Below, one piece after another: positions 27,155 to 35,750 of a stretch of 64,000 nucleotides of DNA. Source of the DNA: Bryobacterales bacterium (GTDB lineage Bacteria; Acidobacteriota; Terriglobia; Bryobacterales; Bryobacteraceae); assembly GCA_003135055.1 (NCBI GenBank), contig PLDF01000222.1:26989-90988 (forward strand), given 5' to 3'. The first letter of the stretch is position 1; every line of letters begins with the position of its first letter. The position numbers and the translations under genes were made by a program. Below the pieces are notes generated by a model that was not told the DNA's origin, did not search any database, and saw only the letters and a list, made by a program, of their open reading frames with translations.

Positions 27155-28198
27155 TCAAACGCCGGCCGGTACGGCTTGGAGCCAGCGTAGGGAGGAGTCG
27201 ATCTCCCCGGCATCGATGAGACGCTGGATATTGGTTATGCGGATATAGCGTCCGAGCGCCAAGTCGTCCGCGTTGAGCCCGACCGCGCGGCAGGCATCGT
27301 GCAACTCGTGTGCGCCTTTGCGAGCGGTCCACTGCGGCTGAAAGTCCGGCAGCACGCGTCGGATCTTGTCGAAATTGATGCGGTAGCAGCGCTTGTCCGG
27401 ACCGCCGCCGGCGGCATACTCGATACGGCACCCTGGCACAGTTTCCGCCACGATGTCGGCGAGCTCGCTGATGCGATAGTTCTCCTGCGTCTGGCCGACG
27501 TTGAAGACCTCGTTGTGGACCGTTTCGCGCGGCGCGTTAAGAACGCTGATCATAGCGGCGATAATGTCGCGAATATGCACGATCGGACGCCACGGCGTGC
27601 CGTCGCTTTTGATGTGGATCCGGCCGGTGGCGTATGCCGATGCCACGAAGTCGTTCAGTACCACGTCGAGCCGCAGGCGCGGAGAAACTCCGTAGGCGGT
27701 CGCGTTGCGCATTGAGGTCGGACTGAAATCGTCGTCCGCCAGCCGGCTGAGATCGCGCTCGAACATGACTTTCGTCTCGGCATAGGCCGTAACCGGGCTC
27801 AGAGGCGCAGTTTCGTCGTGGATCGCGTCTCCCGCCGAGCCGTAAGTACTGCAGGAGGAAGAGAAGACAAACCGCTTGACGCCCGCCTGTTTTGCCATTT
27901 CGGCCAACCGGACCGATCCGCCGTGGTTGATGTCGTAGGTGAGACTCTTGTCGAAATTGCCCAAGGGGTCGTTCGATAGCGCCGCCAGATGCACCACGGC
28001 ATCGAAACCTGCGAGATCGGCTTTCTCGATGTCGCGCATGTCTTTACGAACCTCGGGCAGCCTGGGAGGCGCTTCGCCAAAGTCGCACCCATCGAACAGG
28101 TCCGTGTCTAGTCCGACCACCTCATGACCTGCGGAATGAAGCATGGAGGCCGCAACAGCCCCGATATACCCTTTATGACCCGTCAGTAGTATTCGCAC
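27155..28198 (-). CDS. NAD-dependent sugar epimerase/dehydratase (extended SDR)
   Basis: A 347-residue SDR. The nucleotide motif is [15 protein letters not shown], the catalytic triad is visible as Ser in [12 protein letters not shown], and YxxxK as YAETKVMFE. Proteins like this act on CDP-, UDP- or dTDP-sugars; the second half ([18 protein letters not shown]) is typical of the UDP-glucose 4-epimerase-like branch. It is first in the operon. The start is GTG with GGGGAG upstream. It may supply the 4,6-dehydratase or epimerase step for RfbF product; substrate not determinable by eye. Confidence 0.85.
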   Translation of the reverse strand: MRILLTGHKGYIGAVAASMLHSAGHEVVGLDTDLFDGCDFGEAPPRLPEVRKDMRDIEKADLAGFDAVVHLAALSNDPLGNFDKSLTYDINHGGSVRLAEMAKQAGVKRFVFSSSCSTYGSAGDAIHDETAPLSPVTAYAETKVMFERDLSRLADDDFSPTSMRNATAYGVSPRLRLDVVLNDFVASAYATGRIHIKSDGTPWRPIVHIRDIIAAMISVLNAPRETVHNEVFNVGQTQENYRISELADIVAETVPGCRIEYAAGGGPDKRCYRINFDKIRRVLPDFQPQWTARKGAHELHDACRAVGLNADDLALGRYIRITNIQRLIDAGEIDSSLRWLQAVPAGV

Positions 28199-28971
28199 GT
28201 ACTAAACTCCCCTGCCGCTATAAGCACATCACAGCCCAATCCGCTTGTCTAGCCCATAAAGTATTGATTCTTATGTATTTGTTTAGAAACCCGAAGCACG
28301 TTACTTCCAAAACTTCGGGGTTGTTTATAAAACTATCGCCTCGACTCCCAGTGGTCCGATTCGCGACCCTTGTCCGGAGCGTAGGTGGAGATGTCTGGAG
28401 CATATGTGGAGAGCCGCCGCGGCTCCGCCCATCTAAGGATTCAGGGCGGAGATCGCTTTTGAGAGGCTTCGCGGTGCGCATTTCACGCCACCGACAGTCT
28501 GTACACCGGATTCCCCGCCGCGGTCTGTCCGCAATCGGGCAAATGCGACAGTCTTCTTCCTGCCCGCTTCTGCCAATCTCCGGCGCAACTGTCAGGTTTG
28601 GTGAAACTGAGGAACGGCAAAGTCTCGAGCATGTAAGCCATGACCGAACGCTGCCCCGCCGGTCTTTAGAGTCGATCGACCCGCTTTGCTCTGCATCAGA
28701 CCGGCCCAGGTCCGGCGTTCGGGCGCCCGCCTTGCCCTCCCAGGGTGGCCTTCCAAAATAACTGAGAGCCGCAGAGGGGCTGCAACCGGAACATCCAACA
28801 GCGATACCTGTAAACCAGCGGTCTTTCTAGCACAAAGCCGGATCGACGCCACCGGGCGAAGCGCCGGAGAATGCCACTCGGATGTTCGCCGCATCTCCGC
28901 AACAATCGGTCGAATTACTCTTAAGGGAATCGCCGGCAACCTCGGAACATCGGCCTCTTCTTGCAAAGGCA
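28199..28971. other. Intergenic region, promoter side of the RfbF operon
   Basis: About 770 bases with no credible gene; minus-strand frames at 28218-28481 and 28592-29038 lack motifs and ribosome sites. The AT-rich segment at 28255-28330 just upstream of the SDR gene is the likely promoter region. A 25-base tandem repeat marks its right edge. Confidence 0.4.
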
Positions 28972-28997
28972 TTATCGGCCTCTTCTGGCAAAGGCCC
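28949..28997. repeat. 25-base tandem duplication at the 3' end of a glycosyltransferase gene
   Basis: The unit ATCGGCCTCTTCTTGCAAAG plus five bases (28949-28973) is followed by a near-identical copy (28974-28997). The copies span the stop codon of the glycosyltransferase, so the codons for AFARRGR occur twice, the second time after the stop. A replication-slippage scar. Confidence 0.8.
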
Positions 28998-30192
28998 TTT
29001 GATAGGCCGCAACCAGATTCCCTACGGAATATTCCCACGCCAGTTCTTCCTGAACCCTCCTGCGTCCGAACTCTCCCATTGTCTTTCGTTCTTCGGGATT
29101 TTCCAGCAGCCAGAGAATCTTGGCTGCGAAATCGGGCGCCTGATTCCGGTTGTCGGCATACAGCGACGCCGCTTGTGCGCTCACTCTGCCCTCCTTCAAA
29201 TCGAATTGCACGATCGGCTTTCCCAGGGCCATGTATTCCATAATCTTGATCATGGTCGATATATTATTCATGTCGCACGGCTTATCGGGATTGACGCAGA
29301 CATCGGCCGTCGAGAGAATATCCAGCAGTTGCCGGTCTGGGATCCGTCCGGTGAAATCGACCATTTCGTCGAGGCCCTTGTCCCGAACCATTTTCCTGAG
29401 CCCCGCCAGGCCCGGGCCTCCTCCGACGCACGTGAAATGTATATCGCGGCGGCCCAGATCCTTAATATGCAAGGCCACGTCCAGGAGAATATCGAGGCCC
29501 TCCTGGATGCTCATGGTCCCGACGTATCCGACCAAATACGTTTTGCCGTGCTTCAGCGCGGGATTGGGAGGCGCCGGCTTGAACGTCTTCAAGTCGGGCC
29601 CGTTGCGAACCACAAAAACGTCTTCCGGCGCCAGACCGCCGCGCCTGATGGCGAGCTCTTTATAACTGCCGTTGGTCGCCATGACGACATCGCTGAAACG
29701 ATAGGTGATTTTCTCCAGCCAGACTTGCGTCTTGTAGAAGAATCCCTCCCGCTCGAATTTGGAAAGGTACAATTCCGGGTTCGCGTCGTGATGATCGAAG
29801 ATATACTTGACGCCTAGAAGCTTGAAGGGTAGCGCGACGAAAACGATGTCGTCGGGAGGATTGCAGCCCTGCATCACCTGAAAGCCGCGTCGCAGGAAGA
29901 TCCACCACGCATACCAGAACTCCCAAAACAGCGCCCAGCCGTATTCCCAAATATATCCAAAGGCGGTGTTTCCCTCCTTGGGCATCGGATGGCGGTAGAC
30001 GTGAATGCCTTCGAGCAGTTCGTAGTTTTTGGTATAACCTTTGCCGCGCGGGCACAGGACCGTTACCGCGTAGCCCGCGGCGCGCAGGGAACACGCCTCC
30101 TTCCATACGCGCGAGTCGAAAGGCACCGGCAGGTTTTCGACGACGATGAGAATCTTCTTAGCGGCGCCTGCGTGGCTTTGCTCTATATCCAC
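28972..30192 (-). CDS. Glycosyltransferase family 4
   Basis: A 406-residue GT-B enzyme. N-terminal domain: KKILIVVENLPVPFDSRVWK and the DHHDANPELY segment. C-terminal domain: GYVGTMSIQEGLDILLDVA, then GGGPGLAGLRKMV, and the donor-binding EX7E-like region IKIMEYMALGKPIVQFD. It should transfer a sugar from a nucleotide donor during repeat-unit assembly at the cytoplasmic membrane. GTG at 30192 is chosen: it overlaps the stop of the decayed toroid gene by ten bases in another frame, the remnant of former translational coupling. An in-frame ATG further upstream lies wholly inside that relic. Confidence 0.85.
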   Translation of the reverse strand: MDIEQSHAGAAKKILIVVENLPVPFDSRVWKEACSLRAAGYAVTVLCPRGKGYTKNYELLEGIHVYRHPMPKEGNTAFGYIWEYGWALFWEFWYAWWIFLRRGFQVMQGCNPPDDIVFVALPFKLLGVKYIFDHHDANPELYLSKFEREGFFYKTQVWLEKITYRFSDVVMATNGSYKELAIRRGGLAPEDVFVVRNGPDLKTFKPAPPNPALKHGKTYLVGYVGTMSIQEGLDILLDVALHIKDLGRRDIHFTCVGGGPGLAGLRKMVRDKGLDEMVDFTGRIPDRQLLDILSTADVCVNPDKPCDMNNISTMIKIMEYMALGKPIVQFDLKEGRVSAQAASLYADNRNQAPDFAAKILWLLENPEERKTMGEFGRRRVQEELAWEYSVGNLVAAYQRAFARRGR

Positions 30193-30790
30193 TGGTAAAG
30201 CCCCGAGAGCGCCCACGGCATCGCCGCCGGTCCCCACTGAAGGGTTGGTGTTTGGTCGGCCAACCGTTCCGAGTAGCGGCGGCAGTAGAAATACCCAATG
30301 CGGTCCTCGATGTTCGCAACCATCCATTGCGCCGCTTCGAGCGCCTGCGCCAGCGCGTCCCGATCGCGATCCGGAAAGAAGAAAAGCGGATCGATCGCCC
30401 GTGAACGGCGCCGGTTATCGGGCGGCAGCGTCCTGCGATGGTAGTATCGCGGGGTTCCGTCCGCCGGGAAGAACGTCTTTTTCCGGTAATCGTAGCCGGA
30501 CATCATTGAGTGGTCGAACCGATCGTCATCGGCGCTTTCGCTGTAGTACTTGAAACAGTCGAGGACATCTGTCGTGTGGAAGTTATCCACCGAGTGAAGG
30601 TTCGCCTTCCCGCCATAATACCACGAGGCATCCGGTCTCCGATGCTGCTGCGCCGCGTATGGAATCGACTTCCTCGCCAAGCCGCCCTAACCCCGGTTCC
30701 GCGTGCAGGAATGGGTGCGCGCCGGCAGGCTGCCGCCGGGTGTGCCGGCCATATGCGGACCGGGCGCGATCGACATTGCGTTCGCATCGA
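30183..30790 (-). pseudogene. Decayed C-terminal copy of the alpha/alpha-toroid protein
   Basis: The minus strand encodes RPDASWYYGGKANLHSVDNF, then DVLDCFKYYSES and YHRRTLPPD, to the end PTLQWGPAAMPWALSGLYQWI in full frame. The intact paralogue at 35751-36956 reads RPDASWYYGEEGNLHWVDNF, DCFKYYGES, PTLHWGQATMLCALAGLYKLL. Upstream, a TAG at 30687-30689 interrupts it and homology continues weakly to about 30790 (MAGTPGGSLPARTH against NANTLGASLLARTY). The N-terminal half is missing and a minisatellite occupies its place. Its stop overlaps the start of the glycosyltransferase, so it was once part of that operon. Confidence 0.82.
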
Positions 30791-30823
30791 TGGCGGTCGC
30801 TGCGACTGTCTGCATTTGCCCTC

Positions 30824-30892
30824 TGTTCGTTCCGCCTGTGTTTGTTCCGACTGTTTGTTCCGACTGTTTTGTCCCGACTGTTTTGTCCCGAC
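30824..30892. repeat. Minisatellite of 13-15 base units
   Basis: Five units: TGTTCGTTCCGCC, TGTGTTTGTTCCGAC, TGTTTGTTCCGAC and twice TGTTTTGTCCCGAC. It sits just upstream (in transcription sense) of the truncated toroid relic, where the missing N-terminal half should be. Confidence 0.85.
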
Positions 30893-31382
30893 TGGATCGT
30901 TGCAGTCCGACGCGACTCCACGTCCGCCGGCCGGCGAAAATCTCTTGGGCACTATCTTCCATCCTGTCGAGAACAACCGGCGATCCGACCCGTAGGTTTG
31001 CTTTACTGTCGAAGGTTACCTGAGGTGTACCTGGAGCGCGGCGGCCCGTCCGGTTCGCCGCATTGCCCGGACTCCTCGGCCTTAGCTTAGTTCCCGTTAT
31101 GCGGCGCCCAATGAGAATTTTGTTCTCGTCGTATTGGCAAGTCCATTCGACTCAAGCGCCCGCCTTCCGACTTCTGGCTCCTGACTCCATCGACTCCCGT
31201 ATCCCGCAGGGATATCGAGGGCGAAGCCCCTGGGCTAGTTTAGTTAGTTAGCCGCAGCGAGTCTCCGGCAGAGATACAAATGCCTCCGGATGCCGCGCAG
31301 CGCGGGTGACTGGCAGCGAACGCCAATCGGCGATCGCGAAAACTCTCCGCTTCACACACGCCTCCCCGGGGCTGGAATCGCG
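30893..31382. other. Intergenic, nothing recognised
   Basis: About 490 bases between the toroid relic and the end of the deacetylase-like gene. Frames on both strands are short and without motifs. No hairpin with a T-tract was seen after the deacetylase-like gene. Confidence 0.4.
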
Positions 31383-33164
31383 TCAATATTTGCCCGAGAA
31401 GCGGCGTTGCAGCGCCTTGGCCGCCGTCAGCACAGGCCGACTCTTGCTGAGGTAGTTGTCTCTCACTTCCGAGAGCCTTCTTCGCAGGAACGCACCGGCG
31501 TTATGCCGGATACCGAGACCCGGAAATCGGGAACCGTCGTTCGGGTATGAGAGAGAGAGAGTCCGCGAACTGTGAGAGGCTATCTCAAGCGCCGCCTGGA
31601 TTCGTGTATCGTCCATCGCCAACGTACCGGCCGGCTTTCCGTCCGAAAGGACCTCCTCAACCACCGCCCCGGGGCTGCCACGGATCCACTCAACCGCGAA
31701 GCGGGCGGTGGAATCTGTGTCGTTGGCTATGCGCACGGTCCGCGAATACGCCCGAATGCGATGTTCGCCATCCGCCGCGCGCCGCCGCCAGAACGAACTG
31801 GCAACCGCGTCGCCGAGGTTCGACCAGCGGATTCCCGGAGCGACCGAGTTGATTCTCGAAACGGCCTCAAGCAGAGGCCGAGGATCCCGAAAGGCATCGT
31901 GATGCTCCACGATCAAAACGGGCTTGCCGAAGAACAGGTTGAAAGCGATGCCCTCGTTGCGGATATCCGCAATTTTACTGCGAAGAAAGAGCGGGAACCC
32001 GGCGTAGCGAAGGAGGGCGGGCTGAGCGAGCTCCCCGATGGTCAGCCGGGCAGCCTGCCGCCTTGGGTAAGCGCCCGTGTTTACGGCGCAGTCGAAGTTC
32101 CGCGATCGGAGGACGCTCATGGCCTCGACGGAAAAGTTCCCCTGGGGAAACACCATCACGCGGTCGCAATCGAGGCCGGTGGTCTTACTGTGAGCGCCGA
32201 TTCGATGCTCCGCCGCCTGCAGCATCGAGTTTAGAAGACCCGTATCGGCGGCGGCGAATTCGGCGCCGGTGTGGTCGTTTCCGTGAAAGCAAAGCGAAAG
32301 GCGGCCGGAATTCTCCCGAAACATCTTGCCGGTTACCGGAGAGCTTCGCCGGAAATTACGCGGAATGAAAGCGATCGTCGTGTGGAAATTGTAATCCTTC
32401 GTCATCCCGAGCAGTTTGTCGAAACTGAGAAAACCGTAGTTCCGCCGCAGCAGCGGATCGTCGACGATCACACATGCATTCCGGTGGCGCGGCCGCCAGC
32501 TTTCCTCGCCGAAAATACTCCGCAGCGCCATGGCGTAGGGCAGCAGCCGGGAGAAATAATCCGCCGTGTCGTCGCCGGCTTCGGCGTCCAGGTCGGCGAT
32601 ATCCGCGCCTCCTAGAAACAGAATTTCACGGTTTTCGCGCCTCACGGCCGCCATCAAGGCGCGTCCGCCGATCGCAATGAGGGTGCGTGCCTGTGAACCC
32701 GGCGATAACGTCCGGAAAACCCGATCGTTTGCGGGATTCGCCGGGCCGAAGGAAATGCCGGCGAACGCCTCGCAGACATCCTGCGAGTCCGCGGATATTT
32801 CGTAGGATTCGGCGGCGCCAATTCCCTCGACGCCGCCGAGGCGTCCCTCGGATAGCGCTTCAATGACGGATGCGTCGAACGGATCGGCGCTGGGGGCGTG
32901 AACCAGTAAGCGCGGAAAGCGGGAGCAAAGAAACGGCGCCAGACCCGGCGGAAGGCGTCCGTCCGTCCATTGCTTGATTACTTGCGGACGAACCGCCAGA
33001 CAGGAATCCTGGCATGGAACCGCGTCCGCTAAATACCCGGCGTACGCTTCCGCCGGCTGGTCCAAAAGCAGGGGCTCGCAGGCAACTCCGAGAAACTCCG
33101 CTAAACGGATGAGGCGGGCATCCACGGCCTCCATCCGGCCCACGTAGGGAACGATTAACTTCAC
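31383..33164 (-). CDS. Large deacetylase-like protein of the acyl-decoration operon
   Basis: A 593-residue protein without signal peptide. Its central part (about 250-500) looks like a NodB-type fold: NACVIVDDPLLRRNYGFL in place of motif 1, TTIAFIPRNFRRS, LSLCFHGNDHTGAEFA for the His motif, VMVFPQGNFSVEAM, and VLIVEHHDAF near the end. The first 200 residues are unfamiliar. It may be an enzyme on a glycan or a substrate-binding protein. GTG at 33164 overlaps the acyltransferase stop (GTGA). It is the last gene of the AlgD-FkbH operon. Confidence in the fold is moderate, in activity low. Confidence 0.6.
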   Translation of the reverse strand: MKLIVPYVGRMEAVDARLIRLAEFLGVACEPLLLDQPAEAYAGYLADAVPCQDSCLAVRPQVIKQWTDGRLPPGLAPFLCSRFPRLLVHAPSADPFDASVIEALSEGRLGGVEGIGAAESYEISADSQDVCEAFAGISFGPANPANDRVFRTLSPGSQARTLIAIGGRALMAAVRRENREILFLGGADIADLDAEAGDDTADYFSRLLPYAMALRSIFGEESWRPRHRNACVIVDDPLLRRNYGFLSFDKLLGMTKDYNFHTTIAFIPRNFRRSSPVTGKMFRENSGRLSLCFHGNDHTGAEFAAADTGLLNSMLQAAEHRIGAHSKTTGLDCDRVMVFPQGNFSVEAMSVLRSRNFDCAVNTGAYPRRQAARLTIGELAQPALLRYAGFPLFLRSKIADIRNEGIAFNLFFGKPVLIVEHHDAFRDPRPLLEAVSRINSVAPGIRWSNLGDAVASSFWRRRAADGEHRIRAYSRTVRIANDTDSTARFAVEWIRGSPGAVVEEVLSDGKPAGTLAMDDTRIQAALEIASHSSRTLSLSYPNDGSRFPGLGIRHNAGAFLRRRLSEVRDNYLSKSRPVLTAAKALQRRFSGKY

Positions 33165-33718
33165 GATTCGCCTTCGACTGCCGGCGTCTTGGCGGGCTTG
33201 CCTTGCGCCGGCGGTATTGGTCTCGGTTTGGGAACGGCGATCGGCTTCAGGCGCTGCGAAAACTCTTTCGCGGTAATGTCCGGTCCCAGAGGAATTCCGC
33301 ATCTCGCAACCGGAACGGCGGGATTTCCCTGGACGACTGTCATCGGCGGCACCGAACGGGTAACTACGCTTCCGGCCGTCACGACCGCGCCCCGGCCGAC
33401 CACCACGTTGGGCAGGATGATGGCGCCCGGTCCGACAAACGCATCCTGCTCGATCTTAATACCGGTCGAGCCCCGAAAATGGGCGACTAAAGTGGCGCGC
33501 ACGCTGAGCGTACAACGGTCCTCGAGCGTAATCAGAAAGGGGCGCGAGGTGTCTAGAATCACATCGTATCCGATCCAGACCTGCTTGCCGATCTGAACTC
33601 CCCGGGCGCGATGCAGTTTTACCCGAAGCGACTGAGCTCCCGGCAGAATTCGAGCCAGGTGTTGCAGGATCCGGTTGGCCAAGCCACGCAGCAGGCTTTC
33701 CTTCACCCGCGGGCTCAC
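33161..33718 (-). CDS. Hexapeptide-repeat acyltransferase
   Basis: A 185-residue left-handed beta-helix acyltransferase of the WcaF/NodL type. Hexapeptide repeats run from about residue 45 (VQIGKQVWIGYDVILDTS, then IKIEQDAFVGPGAIILPNVV, VGRGAVVTAGSVVTRSVPP) and end in the usual MTVVQGNPAVPV. A Pro-rich tail follows (PKPRPIPPAQGKPAKTP). GTG at 33718 overlaps the acyl carrier protein stop (GTGA); the in-frame upstream residues lie inside that gene. It is a natural candidate to move the acyl group from the carrier protein onto a sugar. Confidence 0.85.
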   Translation of the reverse strand: MSPRVKESLLRGLANRILQHLARILPGAQSLRVKLHRARGVQIGKQVWIGYDVILDTSRPFLITLEDRCTLSVRATLVAHFRGSTGIKIEQDAFVGPGAIILPNVVVGRGAVVTAGSVVTRSVPPMTVVQGNPAVPVARCGIPLGPDITAKEFSQRLKPIAVPKPRPIPPAQGKPAKTPAVEGES

Positions 33719-33987
33719 TTCTCGGGCGCTTCCAGGCGTTCGACGTAAGCCCGGAACGCCTCGTATGAATCCAAAGTAGAAAGCTCGTCTTGCCCGATTT
33801 CCACGGCGAACTCTTCCTGCACGACAGCGATTAGCGTAACCAGCGAAAGGGAATCCCAAGTACCCTGTTGTGCGCTGCCAGCCCGGATCTCGTCCGGAGT
33901 GAGGCCCGGAAAAACCGACTCGAAGCACCGCATCAGGCGATTCTCCCGATCGGACATAGACGGATTAGACATGTTCGGATCAGACAT
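33715..33987 (-). CDS. Acyl carrier protein
   Basis: A 90-residue carrier domain: GTWDSLSLVTLIAVVQEEF has the phosphopantetheine-accepting Ser46 in DSLS, and helices 2 and 3 follow (DELSTLDSYEAFRAYVERL). The acidic helix after the Ser is typical. Overlaps FkbH by eight bases and the acyltransferase by four, so the three are made together. FkbH proteins load glyceryl groups from 1,3-bisphosphoglycerate onto such stand-alone carriers in some polyketide pathways; that chemistry is inferred here. The repeated MSDPN/MSNPS start leaves the exact first Met open. Confidence 0.85.
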   Translation of the reverse strand: MSDPNMSNPSMSDRENRLMRCFESVFPGLTPDEIRAGSAQQGTWDSLSLVTLIAVVQEEFAVEIGQDELSTLDSYEAFRAYVERLEAPEK

Positions 33988-35719
33988 GAACGGCCCCTTC
34001 CACGCGATGGAACAAAGCCGGCGCGCTTGCGTCGAATCGCGCCCGGGTTATGGTGCAATCGGGAATTGGTTCGTCGCCGAACAAATCGCGAAGGAACTGC
34101 TGCAACGGCGTGTTGCGGGACGTGGCTTCATAGTGGAATATAGCCTCGTCCGCATCCAGGGCGTCGAACAAATGCCGCAGGCACTGATATTCGATGCGGC
34201 GGGAAAATGCCCGGCAACTCAGTACCCAGCTATCCAGGCTCACCTTCCGGCCGTGCGTGGATCCAACCAGTACCGCGACTTTTCCCAGCGCGCCGAACTT
34301 GTCTTTGTAAGACGCGGTAAGCAGGAATGCCGCCGGATTGGCGAAGTACTCTTTCCACTGCTGCTCGCTGAAGCGCTTGCCGTTAAGATTGAACTGATTC
34401 GTCTTGTTGACCAGCTCAAACGCTCTCGCGTCATCCCCGGCCTGAGCAAAATCGAATGTGATGCAGGCTTCGGCAGCCTTGAGGAAATCGTCGGAAACGC
34501 CGGCGGAAGATTGGCCCGCATCCCGCCAGGCCGCGGAATCCCGTATGCTGCTCAACCGGAGCGCATCGTCTCCGGTAAGAATCGCTTTCCCGAAGACGCC
34601 GCGAAGGTGGCGTAGTAAGCTCCAGAAAGCCGCATAATCGTCCTTGGGAAAAACGATGCATTCCATTTCCGGAAAGGAAGCTTTTACCTCCGCCGTCTCC
34701 ATCCGGCTGTCGTCGATGAAAACCACTGAATCCGCGCTCACATTCCAGGTCGCGAGGATACGCTCCACAGACTTCGATTTCCCCGACCAGTGCGCCTCGA
34801 TCGGAAAGATATCGTTTGGGGAGATCAAGAGGTCCTGACGTTCGAAAGCCAAGTCGACGGTAGCCCGATCGTTCTTGCTTGCCACGCCAACCAGGACGCC
34901 GGCGCTCGCCAAAGACGCCAGAAACTGCTGGTACAGGCCGTGCAGGTGCGATCCGTGGTTCAGCGTCCAGGAAACGCCTTCGACCCCATCATCCCCCAGA
35001 ATCCCGGCCCACAGCGTGTCGTCGAGGTCGGTGATCAGCCCTTTTTTGGGCGCACGGTTCCAGATCAAACCGGCGATCGACTCTCCGGCCGCGGAGGCGT
35101 GTTGGAGACTGTACGGGAACCCGGAATTCACGTCCGATTTCAGATCGTATCGCTTGGCCGCCGGAGAATTCTCATCGAGAAGCTGCGCGTTGGCGATGCG
35201 GATGGCGGGATGCCGGGACAGCATCTCCGCTAAGGACGCGACCATGCGCCGCAGACTCAACTCAGCGGCCGTGGCCTGATCCGGAGGCGCCGAAAACAGG
35301 GGCGGAAAAGGGAGCGACGGCAGGAAGACGATCGTAGCTAGCCGGCCAGCGATCTGCGAAATCGATCGTTCGAGCCGTGCGGCGGCGCGGTTGGCGCATT
35401 CCACCGCATCGTTCACGTCGGCTGGCCGCCAACCGCCCAGGTTGCGCACCGCGAGGCGGGGATCGAGATCGCCCCATTCCAGAACCACGATCAGCGCATC
35501 GGCGCTCGCGGGATTGAGGCGTTCGATGTTTCCGCATAAGTCGCCGAAAAGGCCCGCTTCGACCTTCACGCGCTTTCCGGGATTAAGCCGCTGTAGGTGC
35601 GCCGCTATAAACGTTCGCAGGTGAAGCGGCTCGAAGCCGCAGGCCAAAAACGCTCTGAACTCCGGGGAGGCGTCCGCGACCGGCTGCCGAAGAATTTCCA
35701 ATGCTTCAATGAGCTTCAT
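33980..35719 (-). CDS. FkbH-like protein (HAD-IIIC phosphatase with C-terminal acyltransferase-like domain)
   Basis: A 579-residue protein. The FkbH HAD signature GLITDLDDTLWAG has the nucleophile Asp231 and Asp233, followed by GVASKNDRATVDLAF and VFIDDSRMETAEV (motifs II-IV of the HAD fold). The last third (about 430-579) resembles a GNAT-like domain, FELVNKTNQFNLNGKRF, typical of full-length FkbH family members. Known members make glyceryl-S-ACP from 1,3-bisphosphoglycerate, and here an ACP is the next gene, overlapping by eight bases. It therefore likely loads a C3 acyl group for glycan decoration. N-terminal 200 residues are the usual SGNH-like region. Confidence 0.85.
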   Translation of the reverse strand: MKLIEALEILRQPVADASPEFRAFLACGFEPLHLRTFIAAHLQRLNPGKRVKVEAGLFGDLCGNIERLNPASADALIVVLEWGDLDPRLAVRNLGGWRPADVNDAVECANRAAARLERSISQIAGRLATIVFLPSLPFPPLFSAPPDQATAAELSLRRMVASLAEMLSRHPAIRIANAQLLDENSPAAKRYDLKSDVNSGFPYSLQHASAAGESIAGLIWNRAPKKGLITDLDDTLWAGILGDDGVEGVSWTLNHGSHLHGLYQQFLASLASAGVLVGVASKNDRATVDLAFERQDLLISPNDIFPIEAHWSGKSKSVERILATWNVSADSVVFIDDSRMETAEVKASFPEMECIVFPKDDYAAFWSLLRHLRGVFGKAILTGDDALRLSSIRDSAAWRDAGQSSAGVSDDFLKAAEACITFDFAQAGDDARAFELVNKTNQFNLNGKRFSEQQWKEYFANPAAFLLTASYKDKFGALGKVAVLVGSTHGRKVSLDSWVLSCRAFSRRIEYQCLRHLFDALDADEAIFHYEATSRNTPLQQFLRDLFGDEPIPDCTITRARFDASAPALFHRVEGAVHV

Positions 35720-35750
35720 GTTGTAACAGTCGTGTCCGCCCCGCTTCGCA

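Noticed and set aside
28218-28481. 87-codon minus-strand ORF upstream of the SDR gene
   Set aside because: No ribosome site or motif; composition fits chance.
30824-30892. CRISPR array
   Set aside because: The units are short, directly adjacent and without unique spacers; it is a minisatellite.
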